Shown here in pieces: positions 54,701 to 64,000 of a stretch of DNA of 64,000 bases. The stretch is from assembly GCF_036785885.1 (NCBI RefSeq), contig NC_092329.1, positions 2,790,001-2,854,000 on the forward strand, given 5' to 3'. The position numbers and the translations under genes are program-made. The DNA comes from Coffea arabica. Its lineage: Eukaryota > Streptophyta > Magnoliopsida > Gentianales > Rubiaceae. Position 1 is the stretch's first letter. Every line of letters starts with the position of its first letter. The notes below the pieces were generated by a model. That model made no database searches, was not told the DNA's origin, and saw only the letters and a list, made by a program, of their open reading frames with translations.

Positions 54701-56376
54701 TCATAGAAGAAAAGTTTTCCTCCTTTTTTCGACTTTCTAAACTGGGATCTTTAAGGACATTTAGAAAAGAAAGGAGGGTTCTAGAAATTTTAGAGAGCGA
54801 ATCAGTTTAGGCTAGTGAACCATGAGTACACGTGATATGGCAGCCTGCTTTAGAGAGACGGAGTACAAGGTGATGTTATAGCTCTTTTAGGTACTTTGTT
54901 GGACAGCATTACAATTACTAGGTTGCTTCTTTAGTTACAAATCGAATTTCTTCTTATTGTCCATCTTAAGCTACCCTACTGGTTTGAGACTTTTATATTT
55001 TAGTGTAGTGAAACAAATACTTCCTTTTGTAAATCTGACAGCAATTCTGAGTTCAACTCATCTATTTATTCCTCCTCGGCAGGTCCTTGAAGATGGAGTT
55101 CTTGATCCTGCGACAACTGTAGTGGCCATATTCCCCTCCCCTATGCATTATGCTGGACCAACTGAAGTACAATGGCATGCAAAGGCACGCATAAATGCTG
55201 GTGCCAACTTTTACATTGTCGGACGTGATCCAGCTGGTATGGGGCACCCAACAGAAAAGAGAGACTTGTATGATCCTGATCATGGGAAGAAAGTTCTAAG
55301 CATGGCCCCTGGTCTGGAAAAATTGAACATTTTGCCATTCAGAGTATGTGCACTTATTATCCTTTTCTATTGATTTTTGGTCCAAGATCATCTGCATTAT
55401 TATGTTAATCATTCAATAGCAGTGACCTCAGGTCATTCCTCTGATAATCATTTGCATTTGTTAGCTTGTAATACTCTTGGCAAACTCACATTGTGTTGGT
55501 AACACTTCAGTCCTTATCATGGAGGAGTGATGTTAAAGCTTCTTTTGGATGGTCTGTGACTTTTTCTGTTTGTATGGAACAGAAAAAGCTTTGAACTTAT
55601 TCTTCCATTAGTTTGTTCAGTTATCAGATCAATTCAACGCTTTAGGAAGCTATAATCCAGTTTCAGACAGCGTTTTAAGGCTACCGCATATACCCTTTTG
55701 GCATAGTCCAATTTATTTATCATGCTTTTAGCAGTTTGTCTTTTCCTGGGCCAATTTATTTTTCAAGCTTTTAGCAGTTTGTTTTTTTCCTGGAAAAAAG
55801 TTATGGACAGCATTATGTTGTGTGCCATCTATGACAGACTTAAAATGTCAAGGCATTTTTTCTTTTCAGCAACAAGATTATGTTTCTCTGTCCAATTCTT
55901 ATGCATGCAGGGATTCCCGTGTTCGTAAATTTTCCTTTATACTGCTGATGGTTACTATCTGGATTTGCTCACATCAAATGTTCCTTATATGTAATACTTA
56001 ATTATACATTTCTTGCATTTCAGGTGGCAGCATATGATACTGTAGAAAGACGGATGGCCTTTTTTGACCCATCACGTGCTAAAGATTTTCTTTTCATCTC
56101 TGGAACCAAGGTGAACATTAACAGTGTTACGCTGCTTTTTCACAGGAGCAACTTGAAAAAAACAGCATAACTCTCTTAGCCGATTAGTTTTTGAAATTGA
56201 TTAATTTCTGAAACTTGATTTAATGTACAATTTGACAGATGCGGGCTTATGCCAGAAACGGAGAGAATCCTCCTGATGGATTCATGTGTCCTGGAGGGTG
56301 GGAGGTCTTGGTCAAGTACTACAAGAGCCTCCAAGCTCAGGAGGCTGATGAAAAGCCGACAGTGCTGTCTGCTTAA
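51793..56376 (+). CDS. APS2: ATP sulfurylase, APS2-like
   Basis: ATP sulfurylase makes adenosine 5'-phosphosulfate from ATP and sulfate, the first step of sulfate assimilation, in plastids and (for some isoforms) cytosol. Five exons (51793-52349, 53630-54035, 55083-55343, 56024-56110, 56239-56376) encode 482 residues. The first about 55 residues look like a transit peptide, with an internal Met51. Then come [18 protein letters not shown] and [17 protein letters not shown]. The nucleotide-binding motif [10 protein letters not shown] is at 266-275 and the second signature [10 protein letters not shown] at 368-377. The end [20 protein letters not shown] is conserved. No APS-kinase domain is fused, as usual in plants. 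The N-terminus (MSFTIK) and the [12 protein letters not shown] and VRMEQHSK blocks resemble Arabidopsis APS2 more than APS1/3/4. I looked for the miR395 target typical of the other isoforms near the transit peptide and did not see it. The start is the first in-frame ATG; the frame is open further upstream but without ATG. Confidence 0.96.
54281..54355. repeat. 37-bp perfect tandem duplication, ATP sulfurylase intron 2
   Basis: Two adjacent identical units, each beginning TAAGGAGGCCCTGCATTTCA, at 54281 and 54318. A short recent duplication inside the intron. Confidence 0.95.
54577..54868. mobile_element. Degenerate Stowaway-like MITE, ATP sulfurylase intron 2
   Basis: The left end GTCCCTCCGTTCCATCATTT carries the Stowaway-type CTCCGT terminal motif, and the right end has GAGAGACGGAGTAC in inverse orientation. 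Internal inverted repeats are weak. The boundaries are approximate. Confidence 0.45.
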
Positions 56377-57962
56377 ATTAGTTTTATTGGAAATAGTAGC
56401 AACGCGTGGTAACATTGAAGTTTTCTGGATGACCATTCAAACCTAGAGGCAGTATCCAATTGCGGATTGAAAACGAAGATTGAGCAATTTATACATCAGT
56501 GGCTTGCGCTCCTTTTCTTTGGAGTTTGACATCAGCTAATGTTTAGTTATTTCCTTTAGTTGGCCTAAAATGCAGGGATTTATGTCTATTGGTAATTGAT
56601 TTGATATTAAAAGAGTTTTAGCTAATTACTCTCTCTCCTTTTAATGGAGATGCTGTGTAATATTTCACTAGTTAATGATAAAGCTTAGCATCGGATCGAC
56701 GCAGGGGCTGTGCGAGGTACTGTTCGTAAGCTCCTTCGAGCATCAAAAGAGAAAAAAGAAAAGTGTAAGTAAGAGTCGAGTCAAAGTGATGACAATCAAT
56801 TCTTCCACCTGTTTTGACTTCATCACTTTAAACAGGCTTTCACGCTGTTGGAGATTGGTAGTGTAAGTTGCTATGACAAATTAAAAATGGCTTTGTTTCC
56901 AACCTTTACATATTCTTGCTGCTGCATTTTGCTGTATCTGCAGTTGAAAATTTGGAGGTTCTTTAAATTGGCACGGTTTTTGCAACTGTGACAAAAGGTG
57001 CATCTGATGATCCAATGCTAGAACTAAGTGCCTGAGCAGTGATTTTCGATTTGAAAGGCTATTGTGTTACATGGGCTGGACTGCGACTCTGGTGTGGCAT
57101 GGCATCTACTCAGGGGTACCATTCATTATATCAAAGATCCAGGAGTCGTGGCTGATAGAACGATGGAATCCCAAAAGATAAAAAAAGATACGAGTAGAAA
57201 TTTCAATCCGGTTGAAACTGTAACTCTGCATTGCATGCGAGTTGTAAGTGCACTATTTTGTAATGAAATAAGTGCAAGTTTAGTTAGGAGTTGGGACTTT
57301 GAAATGAGTTCTACTTATAAAAAAGGAATAGGCGAAAAAAAAAACACATTGGTCCTGAAAGATCTCAGGACACAGTAGTAAGCTGGATTCGGGGGTGGTG
57401 TCTCCAGGACATGCTAGGCAAAGAAACGTACAACAGCTGATGAGATTGAGATTGATGGGGAAAAACTATGCAGGAGTTGGATGACAGAGTAACTTTACAT
57501 GGATTTGATTTGATGGCCACATGGAGCGTGATTTCCAGTACTGTTAAACCACAATCTTCCGAATTAACCAGTGCAAAATGTAAAATGAGAAACATTTCAG
57601 ATTACTGGCCATGATTTTTGCCTATAACTTTCTCAAATTATTTCCTCAAGTGTTCAGGTATTCGTATTTCTAAGTTGCCATCGCTTCTTGATCTTCTAAG
57701 CACTTGATATGGAGATGGGTAGCATTCTAGCTTTTCACCTGCCCCCAGATGTTCGGAACAATTCTCCTTTCTTTCCCTCTTCCTTCCCAAACCTTAGTAT
57801 TATTGCTCCAACCATGCTGCCCAAGGACATCCCGTCATTCGTTTGTGTGCAGGAGCTCCGGATCAAGCTTTCATGGGCAATCCGGCGGCGCCTGCTCACA
57901 ATCCAATAATTGGTGTTAATCTGGGCCCAAATAAATTGTTCATCAAGCATAGCCTAAGTAAC

Positions 57963-58238
57963 TATTTCCTCAGTCCCATCTCATTTCATTGAAGTGTCAT
58001 ATTTGAGATGTGTCAAAATATTGGTGTTCGGAGAAAAATTAGAGCGCTTTTTAATATGTCCTTTCAATATAGTTTCTTTCTTTTAATCATATATTTATGT
58101 TGTCATTTAATTTTAAAATTTGAATTTGTAAAGATAAAATTGAAAAAAATTATATAAATATTATAATCAAATTACTCTTTTTAAAAAGTTAAATTGAATT
58201 CTTGAAACACTGAAAATAAATTGAGACTGAGAGAGTAT
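57963..58238. mobile_element. Stowaway-like MITE
   Basis: The left end is CTCAGTCCCATCTCATTTCA and the right end, inverted, reads ACTCTCTCAGTCTCAATTTA, the degenerate form of Stowaway CTCCCTCCGTCCCA ends. TA-rich sequence flanks both sides. The middle is AT-rich without an ORF. Confidence 0.6.
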
Positions 58239-59675
58239 ATAATTTCAATAAGACTGACAAGACAGATTGATGAATTCTTGGTCGTTTGCAAGTACTTCTA
58301 AACCATCATGGAGTCTGGAGACATGGACAACAACTCACGAGACTGTACCCACAAAAACAAAAAAAGAAAAGAAAAGCTCACGAGATTGGTTAAAGAGATG
58401 ACAAACCTTATAGTTTCACATGATCAAATTCTTATCCTGTACTCTAAAATTACACAGACCTGGACTATGATAGATCTATGCATCAAAAGTCTTACTCCTA
58501 CATACTCTTACAAAATTTTGTACTACCATTGAAAAAATGTGCAGAGTTCCAAGAAAGCATGATCCGCCATGCAGTGGCTCTATCTGCATGAGAAATTTTC
58601 CCATTTCTGTATGGCGATGAAATTGGAGAGTTGGCATGTACGAAAGAACTATGATTATGATTGGTTTCTCACACATCATTAAACACTAGGCACGCAAAAT
58701 GTTTGTTCTTTGTGACCCAAGCAACAAATAATCCACCCTGGACTTGGACCCCTTGAATATTAGTGTGGTTTCTTCTTTCTTCTATAGCGAGCTCTGCACC
58801 TTTAAGGTCAGACAGTTGAGCCCAGGTCCTAAATCAATTGATATAGTAAGTAGTGTTCATTTTACACATTTGACATTTCTGCAGTACATGTGAGAAGCTG
58901 ATCATGATTGATCAAAGCATATGGCTCAGGTACGTCCGTAAGTCCTTATGGTGGTGTTCATGATTCCCAAAAAACCAGAGTGAGCTGTACTGGGGCCATT
59001 GCCCATTGGTGTTTCATCTTTTCTTTTTAACGTCCGTCTGTTTCATGTTAATCATGTCATGCTCATTGTTTAATATGATTCGAGCTTCCATCGCATCATT
59101 TTCATCTTTGGCTTGACATAAACGGATTTTCGATAAAGCTGATAAAAGAATGGCTTTTTAGAGGCGAAGATCTTTTCTTAGACGTTGATAATCTCATCTG
59201 ATAGGTGTCCGGCAATGCACTAACATGTAAAACTTGGTGTAATAACACTTTTCCCTGTGTTAGAAAAAGGCATCTATAAAGCCATAATTTGGAACAGATA
59301 TTCTTCATAACCTAATTCCACGTTCGTCCTCTCCTTCGGTGAACAAATTAGATGTGCTTAATTAAGTTGTTCATCGCGGTGCATGAGTGCTAACACATTT
59401 CGAGAAACATAGAACAGTTGTTTTTGGCTGTGTTTCTTGGTTTGACCCTTTTGCGGTTAATCCATATTAGCAATCTTAACCAACTTCAGCCTGTTAGTAT
59501 AACAATAAGGTAATCAAGTGCATGTGATAACCTTTTGGAGCAAGCATTATTAATGCATTGCGTGATGAATGATCAATTCGCAGCAAAAAAAAAAAAAAAA
59601 AAAAAAGGAAGGCAGAATGGTTGCCTTTACTAGTTCGTGTGGACTGCTAATTTCATTTCTCATATTTTCTTAGTT

Positions 59676-59832
59676 CATTGGGAGGGAGAGAAGAGTGGAG
59701 GGTGTGGCATTGGCGTATTGGGTATAGGGGTGCTGTCGAGCTCGAGTAGTGCATTGGGAGGGAGAGAAGAGTGGAGGATGTGGCATTGGTGTATTGGGTA
59801 TAGGGGTGCTGTCGAGTCGAGCTCGAGTAGTG
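59676..59832. repeat. Tandem repeat, period 76 bp, two copies
   Basis: Copy 1 is 59676-59751 and copy 2 is 59752-59832, each starting CATTGGGAGGGAGAGAAGAG. Copy 2 carries a 5-bp GTCGA expansion in its CGAGCTCGAG end. The right edge runs into the CTCGAG-rich repeat. Confidence 0.9.
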
Positions 59833-60235
59833 CACTATTCGAGCTAGACTCGAGGCAAAATAACTAAGTTCGAGCTTGAGCTCGACATCAATTTATGGAA
59901 CTCGAGCTCGAGTTTAATTAAATGTAATTAATTCAAATCAAGCTCAATTGCGCTTATTCGAGTTCAATCAAGCCTAATCAAGCTTAAGTAATAAAAATTA
60001 ATATTTTATATATAATTTTAAATAAAGAATATTATTGACATTTTACAATAATAAAAATTAAAATATATATTATAAAAAGCTCGATAGAGCTCGTCGAGCT
60101 CTCGAGTATCATATTTCCAAGATCGAACTCGACACGATAGCTCTAACGACCAGCTTGAGCTCAAGATCGAGTTTGGTCAACCGAGCTCGAGCTCGAGCTG
60201 TTGACCAAGTAGCTCGCGAGGTCAGCTCCAGCTCT
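59821..60235. repeat. CTCGAG-rich dispersed repeat
   Basis: Dense GAGCTCGAG, CGAGCTTGAG and TCAAGC motifs at both ends surround an AT-rich core. It resembles the element at 4579-4977 in composition and motif style. Terminal inverted repeats are not clean enough to define ends. Confidence 0.45.
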
Positions 60236-62368
60236 AATTGGGTACAAACTGACGAGAGAATTAAAATTTTGGGGATGAATGAGATGGATGAGTAGGTGTA
60301 GGCACAGATACCAAAACAGGTCCTTACAATGTTGTCTTTAGAGGAGAAATGGGGGCAAAAGTAACATGGCCATCATGTGCTCAATAGTTAACAGAGGTCA
60401 CATTGTAGTTCTACTTCTGTTCCACCATTTGGAATTGGCTTTTGCCTATTTGCTTTATTGTTAGGCTCCGGCTTTCGGTGACAACCTAATGGGGCCACCC
60501 CTGCTATTTCTTTCTGTTCGGATCTCCCATTCACTAATCAATTTCATTCACAGAACATGGGAAGGCCTTGAAAGAGGTCATCTTATGGGCCACTCCACGT
60601 CAAGTCTAACTTCCCCAGCATAATGGGTTTTAGCCATTTTGGCCCCTTGACTAGCCAGTTTGACTCAAGCTCATAATATATACCGTAAAACACTCCTAAG
60701 TTTTAGTCTGTTGAGTTTCTTTTTGCTTCATTGTACTATCTTTAACTGCAATAACTGCAATGTAGATCGTCAATCGTTTAACTTCCCAGTTCTGTACCGC
60801 CTTTTACTTTTAGTTCCGAGCACAATGAAAACTCCAGATCACACACCGTCTCCCTTCTTATGATTTAGGGCCTCAAAAGTTTCAGCAATAATCCATAGAC
60901 AAGGTCGTTTGCATCTATTCTTTGATGTTTCAACCATTCAAACGATGTTTCTTGAGATCTGCGTTATCCTCAGTTGTTTCTTGTGCTAGGGAGATGTACG
61001 ATGAACCATCCAATTCTTTAGGGATGTTTACGATGAATCATCCAATTAATGGTGAATGTGTTGTTAGCTGAATTGGTTGGGAAATGATTTTCTTCATTTA
61101 AGGCGCATCTAATGAGTTAGCCGAATGTAGATATAAAGGGCATAATGTACTAGTGACTGTACTAGTTGAAATGAGGCAATTGGAGGCTGAATTCTTCGGT
61201 CTACAACACTGCAGAAAGTTGAAGAGGACAGATGGATTGGACTGACTTAGTTAGCAATGTGAAGCAACTAATTTCCGGAGTATTTGGTGGATGTCGGTTT
61301 TTTGAGACAGAAACGTAGCATAAATGCCAACGCTTGGCCGGGGGGTGGTTACCTACTACTCTACTACTCCATAACTCCTCCCGTCTCCGTCCTCACACTA
61401 AACTGGCTTCATGGTCACCTTGTTTTTACAAGACCTATGCTACACTTAAGCTCTTGCCACAAAAAGAGGTAAAAGAGAGTTGTCTTGAACAAATACTTAG
61501 GCCACAACCACAACCAAAAATAGAAAAGGTAAACTGAGCATCTGTACCAAAACAGATAAAAGTAGATTCTACAAGTGAAAGAGTGGAAACTAACCACCTC
61601 ACATATATAGTACCGTTTTAATGAAAAGTTAAGATAATGTATACAACATCGGATACTTGAACTAGTTCATTAAAAAAAAAAAAAAAAAGTCCTGAAAAGG
61701 AGTGTGTCACGGCCAATCTTCACCTAGACAAATCGAGGTACGTTGCTAGGTATCAAAGAAGTGACACCGCCGAAGCTCTCATTTTACAGATTAAGAGAAT
61801 CCTCGAATTGGTATCCAAAGAACTGAAGAATCTATGGTATCCAAGACGACGCTAAGCTGTCCTCATACGAGCGCTGTACAAGATCTTTTGTTCTGTGTAG
61901 AATAGAATTAGGGAAAGTATTCATTTTCAATGATAGAAATGTGCCTAAATTCAGTTTCAGATAGCAAAGGTAACAGACAACAAAGACCAGTTTACACAAG
62001 TAACAAACTAATTAATGGTACAAGATGAGCTAATCATGGAAAAGAGACTTGTTTCATTAACCTTTCCTCAGTAACTTGCGCTGTCCGATGCTATATGCTT
62101 GCTAATACAATGCACCCAAAACATTTATTCATGTATTGAAAAAGACAGCAACTGATAAATTAAAAATGTGATCATTTATGATGGCATTCGTGAATTTCGA
62201 CCCAACAATTTGTTCTTTTACTCAAGCAGTAGGTTAAAAAAGGGTTTAGATGCAAATTTTTAGTAACAAAAAGGAAACAAAATAAAACGCTTTGAACATC
62301 AAAAAACATGTACGCAAATTATGAGTTTATCCCCAAATTGAATCTTTCTTTCTTTTTTTGGTTGTCTT

Positions 62369-62397
62369 GGGGGGGGGGGGGGGGGGGGTGGGGGGGA
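62369..62397. repeat. Poly-G tract
   Basis: About 20 G, then T, then 7 G. Such runs can form G-quadruplexes and are prone to sequencing error. Confidence 0.9.
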
Positions 62398-62895
62398 CAG
62401 CCAAATCTACCTTTATCACACTCTGTTCGAAAATAAGAGAAAGTTTACTTGGACTTAAAGCTGTATATGCTCTAAAATCTAAAGTCTGTCAAACATTGTC
62501 CCCATCTGATAAAGAATGATTCGTTGAAAAATGCTGGAGAAAATAAAGTACAATAATGTGTACTGGAATGGATAAACTATTCAGCAGGCATTCGTTAAGT
62601 TCCATGGAAAGTTGGAAATTTGCACTGTAAATTCTGAGGAAGGTTCCGTAGTGGAAAGAAGACAATATGTTGGGAAGAAAGCAAAAAATTTTTAGAAGAG
62701 AGGAAAAGAGGTCCTCGATGTCTTGATCAAAGGCAACAAGGATCAGTAAGGCCGATGCCTATGGCCCCCAACATGCCCTGGAGCTCACACAGTCTTCAAA
62801 AACACTCGTGGTCTCCCCCGTCGCCCCCACAAGTCCACATGGCATTGTTTATCAATTTCTTCTGATTTTCCTTTTCCCTCTTCAAAGTCCCACTT

Positions 62896-62901
62896 TATAT
62901 A
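62896..62901 (+). promoter_or_regulatory. TATA box of the SAUR gene
   Basis: TTTATATACCCC lies 164 bp upstream of the SAUR ATG. This is the clearest TATA box of any gene in the window, and it implies a leader of about 130 nt. Inducible intronless SAUR genes commonly have such promoters. Confidence 0.7.
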
Positions 62902-63064
62902 CCCCTCCAATGTCCTCTCATTTCCGCCGCACCACAATCCCTTCTATTCTATTGTTCTTCTAGACTTCTATTGTACACCGGTAGCTAGTAAAAACTAGCC
63001 TCTTCTTTTTCTTTCCTAGCTCTCTTGGCTCTTTTTCAGTCGCAAATTTTTAGTTAGAAACACC

Positions 63065-63382
63065 ATGGCAATCAGAAAGTCTTCCAACAAATTTTCACAA
63101 GCAGCAGTGATCAAGCAAATCATGAAGAGATGTTCAAGCTTGGGAAAGAAACAAGGTTATGATGAAGAAGGGCTTCCTGTGGACGTCCCAAAAGGTCACT
63201 TTGTCGTGTACGTTGGGGAAAATAGAACAAGATATATAGTTCCCATTTCATTCTTGACAAGGCCTGAGTTCCAAATCCTTTTACAGAGAGCTGAAGAAGA
63301 ATTTGGGTTCGATCACGACATGGGACTCACAATTCCTTGCGAAGAAGTCGTCTTTGAATCTTTAACATCAATGCTTAGATAG
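63065..63382 (+). CDS. SAUR: SAUR (small auxin-up RNA) protein, SAUR50/51-like
   Basis: SAUR proteins promote acid growth: the best studied inhibit PP2C.D phosphatases and so keep plasma-membrane H+-ATPases active (family knowledge). This intronless gene encodes 105 residues, the usual size. The N-terminus ([20 protein letters not shown], then [10 protein letters not shown]) is the basic subgroup signature. The SAUR core begins near residue 38 with [20 protein letters not shown] and continues [20 protein letters not shown] and [18 protein letters not shown], ending SLTSMLR. The match to the SAUR50/51 clade is strong; the exact member is not certain. The ATG context is CACCATGGC, near optimal. 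A TATA box is present upstream and a DST-like string occurs in the 3' region. Confidence 0.97.
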   Translation: MAIRKSSNKFSQAAVIKQIMKRCSSLGKKQGYDEEGLPVDVPKGHFVVYVGENRTRYIVPISFLTRPEFQILLQRAEEEFGFDHDMGLTIPCEEVVFESLTSMLR

Positions 63383-64000
63383 AGAGAAATTTGGCAGAAG
63401 CAGAAGATTATCACGAAGTTAGATGGGTACTTCATTAATTGTCTCATAATTATGTAAAATTAACCTTCTCTGGCTACCTATTCTTTTTAGCTTTTGAGAT
63501 GTTGTTTATGGCTAACCAGAAACCCAAGCCAGGTTGCATTGTGGGTTTTAGCTAGCTAGATTTGTAAATCTCAAAAGTTCGGAAATTTTCCCTCGCGGTG
63601 GTGTTCGATTGTAACTTAATGTGTACCCTGTGAGAGTAACTAATACAGCTATATATCAAGAATCTTTGATTTTGATAGTATCAAGTTGTATAGATCGTCC
63701 ACTTCGAGTTCTTCTGGCAGATTTTTTTCTTTTCTTTTTGTTTTTCCTGGCAGAAAATTTTGGAAAAATAAACGCATAGAACCAAAGAAAGAAGAAAAGA
63801 TGGAGTGGTCCCTTTTTTTTTGGGTGGAGTATAGTGTTAAAGAATCGCGGAAATGAACAAAACAGGAGTATAGTAGATATCGTTGGTTGAATCTCCACAT
63901 CGTTGTCATGCAGAATGTACATGTCGGATTTCAAATGGGTGCTCTTGCTATCTGAGCTGATGCTGGTTGGCTCCTGTTTAATTACTTGTCTCATACGGAA
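63383..64000. other. SAUR 3' UTR and flanking sequence
   Basis: It follows the SAUR stop to the window edge. TAGATTTGTA at 63557-63566 resembles the core of the DST mRNA-instability element reported in SAUR 3' UTRs. Overlapping ORFs on the minus strand (63649-63994) are lysine-rich low complexity and are not credible. Confidence 0.5.

Larger units (their letters stand above)
56377..63064. other. Intergenic spacer between ATP sulfurylase and SAUR
   Basis: About 6.7 kb with no supportable gene. It holds the ATP sulfurylase 3' UTR, a Stowaway-like MITE (57963-58238), a 76-bp tandem repeat joined to a CTCGAG-rich repeat (59676-60235), a poly-G tract (62369-62397) and the SAUR promoter. ORFs of 60-105 codons, such as 57064-57378, lack recognisable similarity. 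Confidence 0.55.

Noticed and set aside
61700-61920. Moderately GC-rich segment looking like a retroelement or gene fragment
   Set aside because: No frame carries a recognisable protein, and no terminal repeats or duplications were found.
63649-63994. Overlapping minus-strand ORFs of 86 and 112 codons
   Set aside because: Lysine-rich low complexity near the SAUR 3' end, no family similarity and no splice or promoter support.

Overview
This is a stretch of plant nuclear genome. The genes are split by GT-AG introns, the intergenic DNA is long and AT-rich and full of short non-autonomous transposons and (TA)n tracts, and the proteins are plant-specific (a photosystem II assembly factor, a SAUR, a cytokinin-activating LOG enzyme, a plant-type GH9 endoglucanase). 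The protein sequences look eudicot. I cannot name the species from sequence alone; an asterid is a guess.

Layout, left to right: HVA22-like membrane protein (-, 3' end outside the window); 5 kb of repeat-rich spacer; LQY1 thylakoid zinc-finger protein (+); tRNA-Ser(UGA) (-); DPH5 diphthine synthase (+); a Myb/SANT-like domain protein (-), convergent with DPH5; a 4.7 kb spacer holding a hAT-type element, a long fold-back element and an orphan endoglucanase exon; GH9 endoglucanase (+); LOG cytokinin riboside monophosphate phosphoribohydrolase (-), with a hAT-type element in its fourth intron; a 10 kb spacer with two tRNA-derived SINEs and several MITE-like repeats; a 23-exon XRN2/XRN3-type 5'-3' exoribonuclease (-); ATP sulfurylase of the APS2 type (+); a 6.7 kb repeat-bearing spacer; and an intronless SAUR (+).

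I rebuilt nine protein genes exon by exon. In the eight spliced genes, exon lengths and codon phases close without a frameshift across every junction. Each gene looks intact within the window. The genes are not an operon or a pathway cluster; they are independent housekeeping and regulatory genes. The order HVA22 - LQY1 - GH9 - XRN - SAUR matches, from memory, the Arabidopsis chromosome 1 block around At1g75580-At1g75700. DPH5, the Myb/SANT gene, LOG and ATP sulfurylase would then be interleaved relative to Arabidopsis, as expected from fractionation after genome duplication.

I found no convincing undescribed multi-gene system. The most interesting items are the orphan GH9 exon upstream of the intact GH9 gene; two hAT-type elements of one family with clean 8-bp target duplications, one in a LOG intron and carrying a tRNA-like promoter; a 548-bp near-complete inverted repeat; an internal start codon in ATP sulfurylase placed where Arabidopsis APS2 makes its cytosolic form; and in-frame tandem duplications in two coding genes.
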